Source of the DNA: Ectocarpus siliculosus
Lineage: Eukaryota > Sar > Phaeophyceae > Ectocarpales > Ectocarpaceae
Reading direction: 5' to 3'
Assembly: GCA_000310025.1 (NCBI GenBank)
Contig: FN649727.1
Span: 3,490,064-3,554,063 of the forward strand
DNA length: 64,000 nt
The translations under genes and the position numbers were made by a program. The notes beneath the pieces are model-generated. The model did not search any database, was not told the origin of the DNA, and saw only the letters and a program-made list of their open reading frames with translations. Shown piece by piece: positions 31,126 through 42,121 of the stretch. Every line of letters starts with the position of its first letter. The stretch's first letter is position 1.

Positions 31126-34100
31126 ACTTTGTTTTTGATTCCATTTTTTGTGCCGAGGTCTCGTTGCGCGATATTCCGCCCCGACACAAGTCGCTCTTTG
31201 TAGTTATATGTGTCAGAACAACATGCAAGTGTTGTCGATGTCTGCGGGAGAGCGAGAGGTTCTTCGCCTGCGGCAGCAGGACATCAAGTACAGTAGCACG
31301 CTTAGCCGACCCTTTTTCCTTTTTCGCATGTGGTTGCTTCGCGGTAATTTGTTTTCACGCAGGTACAATGGCCCCTGTGTCATATTTTCGCGTTCAGTTC
31401 GCTTCTGCCAGCGGAGATACCCCTCCGGGACAAATAACCTAGCGAACCCTTCATGGTATGCGTATGGCTTGATTTGTTTATTTTCTTCTGCTTGCAACCG
31501 CAGGAAAGGGAGGTGCTCCGGCTGCAGCAGGACATCAAGCAGCAGGTGGACCAGAAGATGACAAATCAGAAGAGGACCTACTTCTTGCAGGAGCAGCTCA
31601 AGTCGATCAAGAAGGAGCTTGGGCTTGAGAAGGACGATAAGGAGGCCATCCTCAACAAGTTCCGGGACAGAAGGAAAAAGATCAAGGTCTGGTGGTGTGT
31701 TGGAAGTGGACGAAAAGCACAATACTGGTGTTCCGACTTTCGCTGAAACGAGCAAGAAGGGATGGGCAGAAGAACGAAAGTGTACAACAGTTGGATAGTT
31801 ATGGAGAGAGATGGGACGGATGGATCAAGGAAACAGGAGGCCAACGGTAGTTTGTGAAGACGGGCGGGACGTATGGAACAGAAGCAAAAAAACAGATTTT
31901 GATGGTTTGGAATCGGGGGAAGAGAGATGGAGATACGGAAGATTTTGGCCTCAAGATTTGATGATTTTGAAGATGGCCAGCGAGCTTCGACATGAACGGA
32001 CGGAGAGACATACACACAGAGAAAGCCATATACACAGACAAACAGCAAAAACGCAAAAGAGTCGACAGCCGGCAACCCTGGGGGATTGTGTCGGTCCCCG
32101 CCTTCTTCTCTTGTTGCACCCAACACGACGCCACCACCGCACGCACGCCTCTACCGCCACGGTACGGTATGCATACAACGGTTCGTTTTTTTGCACCAGG
32201 AGATTACGAAGGAAGCGGAGAAGGCGATCGAGGAGGAGCTTGAGAAGCTGTCGTCCCTGGAGAAGAACAGCCCGGAGTTCAACGGCACCAAGAGCTACCT
32301 CGACTGGCTGACCCAGCTGCCGTGGGGACACGCCTCGGTGGACAACTTCGACCTCAAGAAGGCCAAGGAGGGGCTCGACGAGGTATGTATATCGTGGACG
32401 GATGTGAAGGGGGAGGGGGGGAGGGGGGTGTACTCATATAAACGCATGCTGTCGTCGTTAGACCATTGAGAGGGGAGGAGGGGGGGGATTTTCCATCTTT
32501 CCAATGGACCCCTCGATGTATTTTTTTCTCTCTCTACGTGTTGAAGCGTTTGTGCTTTGTTATATGGGAGGGGGGAACAAGCTTCCTTCCGCGTGAGCAA
32601 TTTTCCTCTAGGGTTTGAGATGGGTGTGTGTATCCAGAGCGTGCGGTATGATGCGCACAGCCCTTCTTTCGTTCTCCCCCCACCCCACCCGCGAGTGGCG
32701 TTATGTTTTTTTTCGACGCACAAGGCCTGTAAGGAATAGGTCTGCTGCGGATTGACCCGGTGCGGACGAGATCAAAACCCCTTTAAGGGTGGCGCGCCGC
32801 CCGCCCCATTGCCATCGCGGGGGTTGCAGGAAATGCTCCAGGGCCGGGTTTTGGGACCAGGATTCCAACACCAAACACTTTTGTCTTTGCAACCTTCCCC
32901 GCACTGCGCGTGGATAAGAAGTGCGTGGTTGATCTTGTCTCTACTTCTCCCCCCCCCCCCCGCCTACTCTATGGGTGAAGGACCATTACGGGCTGGACGA
33001 CATCAAGGAGCGCATCCTGGAGTTCATCGCCGTCGGCAAGCTGAGGGGCGGGGTGCACGGCCGCATCCTCTGCTTCGTGGGGCCGCCCGGCGTGGGGAAG
33101 ACTTCGATCGGGCACAGCATCGCCAAGGCCCTCGACAGGGAGTTCTACAGGTTTAGCGTCGGCGGTCTCCGAGACGTGGCGGAAATTAAGGGGCACAGGT
33201 GTGCATGTATGTTTGCGTCGACCGCGCTAACCGGCTGGCCAATAAGCAGGCGTCGGGAAGTGAACGTTGCAGCATGAGACAGATCGGTGGAAGTGACCGA
33301 GGAGACTTTCGTGCCTCCACTGGGTGCCACTTTTGCTCTTGGGAGGGTTTGGGAAGGAAAGGAACAAGGCGCAACGCAGACAAACGCAGAGACGAAAACG
33401 CGTGTGTGTGCAAATTCACCGATACTTGAGTTAATGCCATTCATGTTATGTGCGTAATCATCCCCTTGCCCCCCGCCCCGAGTTTACTCTGTCGTTGTTG
33501 TCGTGGCGGCATTGTCGTCGTCGTCATCATCATCACGCAGGCGGACGTACGTTGGGTCAATGCCGGGCAAGCTGATTCAGTGCCTCAAGGTCACGGGCAC
33601 CAACAACCCCGTGGTGCTCATCGACGAGATCGACAAGCTCGCCAGGGCGCATGACGGAGACCCCGCTTCGGCCCTGCTCGAGGTCCTGGACCCTTCCCAG
33701 AACAGCGCCTTCCTGGACAACTACCTCGACGTGCCCGTAGACCTGTCCAACGTGAGCGCTAGCGTCCGGCGACGATCTGGCCTGTTGAGACAAAGACAAA
33801 TCCCTCTTTTGTATGTGGTTGCTGTGTTTTACCGCCATGCACGGAGCGTGAAGGTTGAGACTTTGCTTGTGAACAGGGCATGTTGTATGTCGATAGGGCC
33901 CGTGTCCTGAGCGGGCCCGCTGGCCTCGTTTAGACCTGTGCCGAAAACGATTAACGTGAGTGTACTTCAAAGTTCAAGGAAACAAGCGTTTTTGTGTTTG
34001 TCTCGCTGTAGATTTGTATTGCGTGATTTCAGCAATGGTTGGTGGGAAACGCGCAAGTTCGTGCCCCTACCGCCGCGGTTTCTAGGGCTGCTGCTGCTAC

Positions 34101-36662
34101 TGCTGCTGCTGCTGCTGCTGCTGCCGTTGTGGCTTGTACACGTGCTGATCGATGTATCCCTTGCTGCCCACGCCACATGGATGCAGTGCCTCTTCATTTG
34201 CACCGCAAACGTGCTGGACACGATTCCGGGGCCTCTGAAGGACCGCATGGAGGTGATCAGGCTTTCCGGCTACGACCTACCGGAGAAGGTGAGGTAGAAG
34301 GAGAGGTAGAAGAGGAGTGGACCCAAGGTTCGCGGGTGGGAGATGTGTAAGAAGCCGGGGGAGAGAACAGGGAAAGAGAGGAGGTACTGTATGAGATCAG
34401 CGTCAGCACTACCGTTTGGTGCTGGGAACTGATGCGCCGAGGCAGCGTATGTCATCCTATCCGCTGTCCCCTCTCCCTCCCTCCCCCCCTCCCTCTGCTG
34501 CCGCTGGTTATATTTGATTCGTTTTTACGGGGACAATGCCACCATCTTGTGTTGTCGTTTTTGCCCTTTTTTGCAGGTTGCCATTTCGGAGCAGTACCTG
34601 ATACCCAAGGCTCGGAAAGATCACGGCATGGACAAGGTGCGACTGAACAATCTGTCAGAAGCTTGTTTGTTGTTTATTTCGTGTAAGAGAAGCTGTTGCC
34701 TTGTCTCGTGTAACCCCCCCCCCCCGCTGCTGAGTGTTTCCCGCGTTGTCTCGAAGTGTGTGATGCCTTGCTTCGCTATGCCGTGCTGCTCCTTGTGTTG
34801 ATAGAGGTGCTTCCGCCTTTGCATGGCAGTCCCCATGATTCCCTTCGGCTATAACTCGCACGTCATCAGCGATGAGAGACAAAAATGTGCCGCGCAGCGT
34901 TTCTCGTTCTCGTGGCCTGCTTTTCCGCGTGCGAGCCTCGCAAACTGATTGTCCCCATAGTATGACGTTGCACTAGTTAATGCTGCACGTATCGTTTGTG
35001 TTTTCGCAGGACAACCGGCTGGGTCACGTTGAGATCGAGCGCGAGGCGATCGAGACTTTGGCAAGATGGTACGCCCGCGAGGCTGGAGTTCGCAACCTCT
35101 CCAAGCTGGTCGACAAGGTACTGTAATGAGCACGAGCTGCTATCGCTGTTGCTGTTAGTTGCGGCGGTTGTGGCGGTGTCAATCGTTGTTTGTTTGCAGC
35201 GTTGGCATCAAGGGGCGGTGGCGGTGTTTGGTGGCGTTGAAAGGGCTTTACGCGATGGTGGCGGAGGGAGGTGAGAGGTAACAAGGAAGCTACGACAGTG
35301 CTCGAACGCTTCAAAGGACCAGAGAGCGCTGCGGCCGCGTTTCGCTGTCGATTGCGAATCAGCTCTCTCTGGTCCGCACAATCAGCGAACACAACCTAGC
35401 TCGTAAGTCAATTGACTGACATATCGCTGCTGGTGGTGTTCTATTTTGTTTTGCCGCTCACCTCCTGCCAAGGCACACCTGATTTACCTAGTTTGTGCGA
35501 TGCGGCGAGCACTCGTTTGTTGAGAATTGGGTGGATATCGTTGGACCTCGGGGCGAAACGCATCGGCCGCCCCTCTCCTGCCTGTATCCTCACCCGGTCG
35601 AAAAACTTGGAGCAGATTCACAGAAAACTGGCTCTGGAGATGGTTCTCGAGGACCAGGAGGCAACAGCGGCGGCGGCGGCGGCGAGCGAGGAGGAGGAGG
35701 TTTTAACAACATCGTCGCGAAAGGGGGGGGACGGGGAGGCGGCGGGGTTGGTGGTGGTAGAGGCGGGGTCGCCGACAGTAGAAGAGGGGGTGGTGGCGGA
35801 CAACGCAGCAGCGGGAGTACCTGAGGAGGAGGGGGAGAGGGACGGGGTCGCCGGAAAGGAACCAAAGGCTTGGGTTGTGACGAAGGAGAACCTGGACAAG
35901 GTGACATTCTTTCGATTCGATTCGATATGGTTTGGCTACATGTAGTTGGCTGATTCTACACTTGCGTGTGTGCTCTTTTGTTGTTGTTGTAAATAGCATC
36001 GACCGCGCCGAACGGCTGGCCAATGAGAATACATCCGTCTTGCAGCGGCGGGGAAATTAACGGCAACACGCGCGGGCGCGCCTGCCTGCGAGAGTGTATT
36101 TGCTTTGTTGTTGGAGAGGGGGGGGTGGAGAGTGATTATAAACACAACGGTCGACTCAACAATCATGCGTACCTACCCACTGCCGCATTATATTCCGTCT
36201 GTTCAGTACGTCGGGAAGCCGACTTTCACCTCCGACCGCCTCTACGAGGGCGCGTCGGCCCCGCCCGGCGTCGTGATGGGCCTGGCCTGGACGGCCATGG
36301 GCGGCTCTTCCCTCTACGTCGAGGCGATGGCAATCCGACCGCCGACAGATGCGTCGGCCTTGCCGTCATCGGGCGAGGGTGCGGGATCGGGATCCGGGTC
36401 GGCGGGCGCGCGTCTTCGGACCACGGGACAGCTCGGAGACGTCATGAACGAGAGCGCACAGGTGATGATCAGGGGGTGGTGGTAGGGGGGTTGTTACATG
36501 CACATGCGCATGTTTTGGGCTGCTTGGATAGATCGAGCGTATTGTTGTTGTTGTTGTTTCTGGTTGTACCCCCAACCCTCCCGTATGCCGCGTCGGCGAT
36601 ATACTAAGTAGGCGATCAGCTGTTCCTAAACGCTGAAGACCACGACAACACGACATGGATAC

Positions 36663-36750
<88 letters not shown>

Positions 36751-37118
36751 TCCCGTGCCATTACCGCCCGCGTGCAAGTCACCGTTGACCCCTCCCCCCC
36801 CCAACGCGTCTGCCCCGACCCCGAAAACAATCAGATCGCCTACTCCGTAGCGCGAGAGTGTCTTGGAAAGCTGCGGCCGGCGAGCGCTTTGTTCTTCGAG
36901 AAGGCGGCGGAGGTGCACATGCACGTGCCGGAGGGGGCGACGCCGAAGGATGGGCCCTCGGCCGGAGTGACGATGGTAACGGCGCTGCTGTCGCTCGCGA
37001 CGGGGACGTCGGTGCGGGAGGACCTGGCGATGACGGGAGAGCTCTCGCTAACGGGAAAGGTGAGGCCCATGGGCTGGAAGCAAGGCCTCGACGCACGAAG
37101 CCATCAAATACATCATGC

Positions 37119-37193
<75 letters not shown>

Positions 37194-38032
37194 CGTCTTG
37201 TCTCTCTCGCTCTGTCCGTCTGTCTTTCCCGTCTCCCCCACCCCCTCTCTCCTTCTCTCTCTCTTCCTTTGTTCCGTGCTGCTCCACCAAAGAAACCCTG
37301 GTTTGCGGTGTAGTTACCATCTGACCTACCACCCAACACCGCCGTGTCGGCGCGGTCGTTTTGAGCTCTTGCCGGCCCTTTCGATTATGCGTCATTTTGA
37401 TTGATTTCTGTGTATCATACGACGTTTTTTTGCTCTTCGTCCCAAAGGTGCTGCCGGTGGGCGGAATCAAGGAGAAAACCATCGCGGCCCGGCGTGCGGG
37501 CGTGCAGTGCCTCGTCTTCCCGCAGGGTAACAAGCGAGATTTTGAGGAGCTGCCGGAATACCTTAGGGACGGCTTGGAGGCGAGTTTCCCTTTTTTTTTT
37601 CCTGATCGTTTCCGTGTTGGTGTTTTTAGGCGGGTGTGTGCTCTGGGATGTGAGGTGAAACGGACTGGCTACTGTTTTTTTCGTGTTTGTGTTGTTTGTT
37701 GTTTTCTTTTTTAGTTTTTGACAACGATTAAAGGGAGATGGTGGTGTTTGTTCGTATTCGTTGACGTTAATGTAGCTTTAGCTTCGACACCCCTCAGGCG
37801 GGCCCTCTCGCTTCTGTGTTTGTGGGTGCTTTGCTCTGCCATCGAGTATTTCCCTTGCCTCGATTTTGGCTGATTTTCCGAACCCTTTGAAGCGCCTCAA
37901 CGGGATCCGTATGCCCTCCCCCCCCCCCCGACTTGGAAACAGGTCCACTTTGCCAGCGAATACGGAGACGTGTTCGGTGTCGCTTTCGGAAAGAAAGCGG
38001 AGTCGGCTAGCTCATCGCCCGCGCCTCAATGA
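27173..38032 (+). CDS. LONP1: mitochondrial-type Lon protease, 17 exons
   Basis: Exons: 27173-27488, 28481-28701, 29213-29455, 30080-30210, 30516-30780, 31504-31686, 32200-32382, 32981-33198, 33541-33751, 34187-34288, 34577-34636, 35010-35117, 35616-35900, 36207-36461, 36835-37059, 37448-37579, 37943-38032; 1075 codons plus stop. Lon is a hexameric ATP-dependent serine protease that removes damaged matrix proteins and binds mitochondrial DNA. The first 60 or so residues are Arg/Ala/Ser-rich without acids, as in a mitochondrial presequence, followed by a Gly-rich linker. The Lon N-domain spans about 130-480. Walker A G-P-P-G-V-G-K-T is 548-555, Walker B L-I-D-E-I-D about 613-618. The protease domain has Ser969 in D-G-P-S-A-G and Lys1012 in I-K-E-K, 43 residues apart as in bacterial Lon. 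Introns 3 and 16 use GC donors. A poly-acidic insertion fills exon 13. Splice sites are inferred, but every phase agrees. Confidence 0.95.
30241..30297 (+). repeat. (ACT)n microsatellite in Lon intron 4
   Basis: About eight perfect ACT units, then interrupted ACT/TCT units, lie between exons 4 and 5. Confidence 0.9.
31049..31125 (+). repeat. (CGT)n microsatellite, about 25 units, in Lon intron 5
   Basis: An uninterrupted trinucleotide run of about 77 bp. It creates artefactual poly-Ser, poly-Val, poly-Arg and poly-Asp frames that are not genes. Confidence 0.95.
31226..31295 (+). pseudogene. partial duplicate of Lon exon 6 inside intron 5
   Basis: The bases encode [13 protein letters not shown]. 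The start of real exon 6 (31504) encodes [12 protein letters not shown]. The copy lies 250 bp upstream. Exon 5 joined directly to 31504 gives the spacing seen in human Lon, and using the copy as well would repeat the segment and break the phase, so it is best read as a fossil exon. Confidence 0.7.
34088..34132 (+). repeat. (CTG)n tract in Lon intron 9
   Basis: Some 14 CTG units with one CTA interruption lie about 55 bp before the exon 10 acceptor. Confidence 0.9.
36664..36747 (+). repeat. (CT)n tract in Lon intron 14
   Basis: A dinucleotide run of about 84 bp ends 88 bp before the exon 15 acceptor, so it lengthens the pyrimidine-rich 3' part of the intron. Confidence 0.95.
37121..37195 (+). 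repeat. (CT)n tract in Lon intron 15
   Basis: A run of about 70 bp with one CTAT interruption, followed by further CT-rich sequence to about 37265. Confidence 0.95.
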
Positions 38033-41000
38033 TGCAACGCTGGGAGCCAATCTGTTGGAGTTGTACTCGTTACACGAACGTTTTATCTCTGATGCAGTAC
38101 AGAGAAGCACACAAAGGCCAACCCGGTTTTAGTTTTATTGTTGACGCCGACCTCTTTTCCATTTCGCACAGGAGTTGGTATAGGAATTGCATCGGGTGTT
38201 TTGCTTGGCCTTTACCAATACTCCGGAGTAAGTGAAGAGTGATGTGTCGACCAATCCGTGCGGTGAAAGCAAGAAATACGTTTGAATGGACGAGATCATG
38301 ATGTTTTTCCATCTGCAAGTGGTGCATGCATGCACACGATGTGTCAGCGGTAGTCGTCCACACTAAATGTGCTTGGAGCTTCTGGGGGGTGGGGGGTACT
38401 GATGCAAGCAGACCGCCGCACAACCACCGTCTGCTCGGAGGCTTCCGGACCCCGGTTTCTAGGTTTAGGCCTGGACGAGGAAACGGAGCCGTACTACCCA
38501 CTTTGGCGAAGACATGGTTGAAAGGATTTGACGAGGTGTTTCTCTTTTCACCCTGTAGTTTACCCATACCCCATCCCCATCCTCCCGGTTGGCAGTTGTC
38601 ACGTCACGACACGTCACAAGTCATACTGTAGACCGGTGGGTGTGTTGCCTCTAGGAGCTCTTGCACGTTGGTGTACATGGCCAGCTGGGGCACACCAAAA
38701 TCTTCACTAGCGCCCACAGGGAGACCACCGCTTTCGCCGAGGGTGGTCAGGCTCTGTACTGGACGACGGGTTTTACGCAGCAAAGCCTACCAACGGTATA
38801 GGCATATATATGTTCCGGAAACAAACGATAAAACGGAAAAGTTGGGAGGCCTCCACCCTCTTCGTCGACTCCACTTGAGACGCCTAACTCTCGCGTAGAG
38901 TGAGTCAACAAAATCCAAGCCTTGACCACTGACATGAGGTTGTCGATACGTGGCGCGGGAGTACCAAGCTTGACCACGCGGCGCAAGTCAAAACCGGAGT
39001 CGGTGAGGCGTGTGCGATGTGCCTTTCGTGGACAGCAGCTGTCTCACACCAAGATCAACCCCACGCTGTTCGAGGCGAAAGGTGGCAAATCATCTATAGT
39101 CAAGTAGAGACGGAAACGTTGGGTGACCTGCCCCCCGTCTCTCCGTGGAAATTGCAAGATATGTTTCTAAATCTGGCTTGACAGATGCGGTAGTTACCAC
39201 CGTTCAACACACTTTTGCTCGAGAACGATCGGCATGGCGTACACCAAGAAGACAAGGACTGATTTTCTCAACATCCTCCGCGAACGTCGCAGTTTCCACC
39301 ACTCACTCTCACAAATGTCACTTACACACCGCCTTAGTTGGTGTGCGGGAAATACTTGGGAAATACTGGCGCGATCTTTTGACATCCTTTGCGTGCGTGC
39401 GCGAATCGTGACGAGAGATCCAACAGATGAGCGCGCGGAGACGGGGAGGTCTTTGTCGACCTTTCTTTTACCGCAAATGGTATATGCCGGCACAGGTTGT
39501 TGTAGTAGCCGTGCAGTTGTTGAAGTAGCCGTGCACTACAGCAGCAGTCTCTAGTAGTAGCCGTGCATCTCGATATCAATATCTCGGGCGGTGAGGTCGG
39601 CGCCTCTGCCGGTGTGGAGTGTGGAAGTCTCTTCGGACCAATTCCCTGGTGAACAAAATAATCTTCATCACGGCACGATATGTTCGTTCTTCCGATGTTC
39701 CGAAAGACTTCAAAGATTAAAAAAAAATAAAGAAAAGGAAAGCGTCGAGTAGTGGTCCGCAGCTCCCTGGTGTTGGAGTTGAAGGTGAGTTGACTGATGA
39801 GCCCCCTGGCCATCTCGCATGACCAGCACTTACTGAACACGAGGTGAGGCAGGATAACAGGCGGGTGAGGCTGCATCTGCATCCGTCCTGATGTGTATCA
39901 TGAAGTTGTATGTGCGACAGATCGGTCGTGATCACACGACAGATCGGCCTCTACTAAGTCTTGGTGAACCTGGATCTTCCCACGTACGTGTATGTATGTC
40001 TCTGCGCAGCGCTCAACAGCAGCTGTTTGTTTGTGCGAGTTTGTAAGCCGGTTATGGGAGGCAACGCTGGAAGTTTTCTCGAAGGTGGCTATAGCTGGGC
40101 TTCACCTTCTGCACGAACGAGTGGTGTGGAGCGAGAGTGTTAAAAAGTTAAAAAGATAGACGGAGAGAAAGAGAGCAGCTAGCAGCTAGCTAGCTGCCAT
40201 GGTCTTCATCAGACTACAATATCCTCTTCAAAAAATTCCACACGAACGAGATCCTCTGCATTTATTTTCTTCATGTGCTTTGGCGTGTGCGCGCAAGTCT
40301 CACTCGCTCTATGCATACGAGTGAATGCCACCTCAGTCCGAAAGAGTAGTGCTTAGCAGCTGTGTGGCACTGATGGTGCTGATTGCAAGGCAATGCCTCA
40401 TTACTGCTGTAGCTATGTACATATCCAGGCAGATCGGGCAAAGAATCTCCTACCATCATTTGGTAGGATCACTGCGGGGGGCCGGAGCGGCCAAACGCAT
40501 TTATTCAGACAATGTGGCGTTGTGCAGTGTAGATTTCACGGCACAGCAGGACCAAAAAAACAGCAGAACATCAACTGGATTATTGTACACCTTGTATACA
40601 CCGGAATGACTGATGATTCGGTCGAGGACACGTATAGTAAATGAATAAATAAATGTGGTTGCTTGTGCCGAGTGATGAGTTATGTTTATTTATTATGAGA
40701 ATTTCCAATATCCAGCTGTTTTGAGTACAGACGACTAGTTTACATTCCGTAGTTGCCCACCAAGATCAGGAGGACGCCTTGTCTTCCACAACGCAAAGTG
40801 GGAACGACGGATATGCTTGTTTTGTCGATTGTCATGACGTCTTGCTTATTTACTGTAACACTACAATTATGCATCCATCTCCGTTGAGGTGCAAGAGGGT
40901 CGACTGATATAATATGTAGACTACCAGACTTCAAAGCAACGGTGTTCCAAGGCACTGTTCTATCTAAGGTGTGTCGTTCAAGCCGATGCAATGTTTCTGG

Positions 41001-41050
41001 GCATCCAAATAACACTTTGAGAGTCTACTGTAGTAGTGTCCACATCATTC
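38033..41050. other. no recognisable gene
   Basis: Many short ORFs on both strands; the longest, minus 39334-39882, has no recognisable domain. The Lon 3' UTR should occupy the left part. A short tandem motif, GTAGCCGTGCA, occurs three times at 39497-39570. A nested GCTAGCAGCTAGCTAGC tract lies near 40178. Confidence 0.5.
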
Positions 41051-41052
41051 TA

Positions 41053-41904
41053 CCGTAAACTACGGAGTTTCCCCCCCCTTGTACAGATTTATTTCCCCCA
41101 ATATTATCTTTTCGGCCTGGAAGCAAGCAAGCATGGTTTCGTTGATTTAGTCCCGGGGTATGTAGATCGTTTTCGACCGAAAAAAAAAAAGATCCCCCTG
41201 GGTATTTCAATTTTCCCCCGGGGTACCAGTTTCCCACGAGTTCCCCCCGGGGGGGGTGTATTTCCCTTACTTTCTGGGTCGATTTTGTTGCATCGCAGAG
41301 CACAAAAAGCATGATACGGGACGGAAAAAATATTTGCAGATCTACGCGTCGAGCGAGATTTAGGTGTACCGTTTGTCACTTGGCCCTCGCCGTTTTTTTT
41401 GGGTGAAATGCTTTCGTTTTCTTGTTTATTTCTTGCATTATCATCCCTGGAGTCAGCTGAAACGTACCATAGCATGCTGACGAAACCTTGCGCACAAAGG
41501 GAAAAAAAATCGTATTCATTTTTTTTTGGATCTCACAACTCAAGGTAGAACCGAACCACAAAATTAATTTGTTCCTGCGGACAAACAAACTGCGAATTCT
41601 TGTGCATGAGCTTAGGCAAAGGTACCTCTTGCTCTCTTTTTTCTCTTCGCCTTCGTTGCTCTTACGTTGCTCCTCCCTCTGCTTGTTGAAACCTTGCTCG
41701 TAAACCTTATCCATCTCAGTTTTGTGTGTGTGTGGTGTGTGGACCGTCATTATTTTACACAACCCCCCGGGGGGGGGCTTCCCCCCGGGGTAGCGTTGGA
41801 AAGAAAAAAACTAACCCCCCGCGGTACGTCGATTTCCCCCCGGGGGGGTTGATTTTAGAAAAAAAAACGATCCCCTCCCCGGGGGAAAACTCCGTAGTGT
41901 ACGG
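41053..41904. mobile_element. MITE-like TIR element with C/G-run subterminal repeats
   Basis: The left end CCGTAAACTACGGAGTTT at 41053 is matched in inverted orientation at the right end by CCGTACACTACGGAGTTTT, ending at 41904. This is about 24 bp with one mismatch and one indel, and both ends continue into C-runs. TA flanks both ends, as for Tc1/mariner-type target duplications. Inside both ends there are repeated CCCCGGGG palindromes next to TTTCCCCC words. A 128-codon Lys/Glu-rich frame (minus 41376-41762) overlaps it but resembles no transposase I know. The element is probably non-autonomous. Confidence 0.7.
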
Positions 41905-41984
41905 TATTATTGCCTCTTTCATGGTTGCGCATCCCTAACCTGCTCATCCACGGTGTGGATTTACGTAGTCTATTTTTTGTGACC

Positions 41985-42121
41985 CCCCCCCCTCCCCTGA
42001 ACATTGAAATACCCTGGCAACCACCGAGGCAGCGCCAAGAGGTCAAGGCGGACAAAGAGCAGTGCTGCGAAAAGCCTGGTGCTTCTCCATTGTTAGTACT
42101 TGTTCTACGATGAGCGCGGCA
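41985..42121 (+). promoter_or_regulatory. conserved 5' leader of NB-ARC gene 1
   Basis: The leader shares words with the sequence before the second NB-ARC gene (about 61825-61960): a C-rich run, CCCCTGAA, ATTGAA, AAGAGGT, and a similar context at the ATG. The duplication therefore included the leader. Conservation of the ATG at 42122 supports it over the in-frame ATG at 42110. Confidence 0.55.

Noticed and set aside
30935-31442. ORFs with long poly-Ser, poly-Val, poly-Arg or poly-Asp runs.
   Set aside because: They are translations of the (CGT)n microsatellite in a Lon intron.
36366-37533. ORFs made of Arg-Glu or Leu-Ser dipeptide repeats.
   Set aside because: They are translations of (CT)n tracts in Lon introns 14 and 15.
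41376-41762. 128-codon Lys/Glu-rich ORF within the MITE-like element.
   Set aside because: No transposase motif and no homologous frame that I can see; probably chance.
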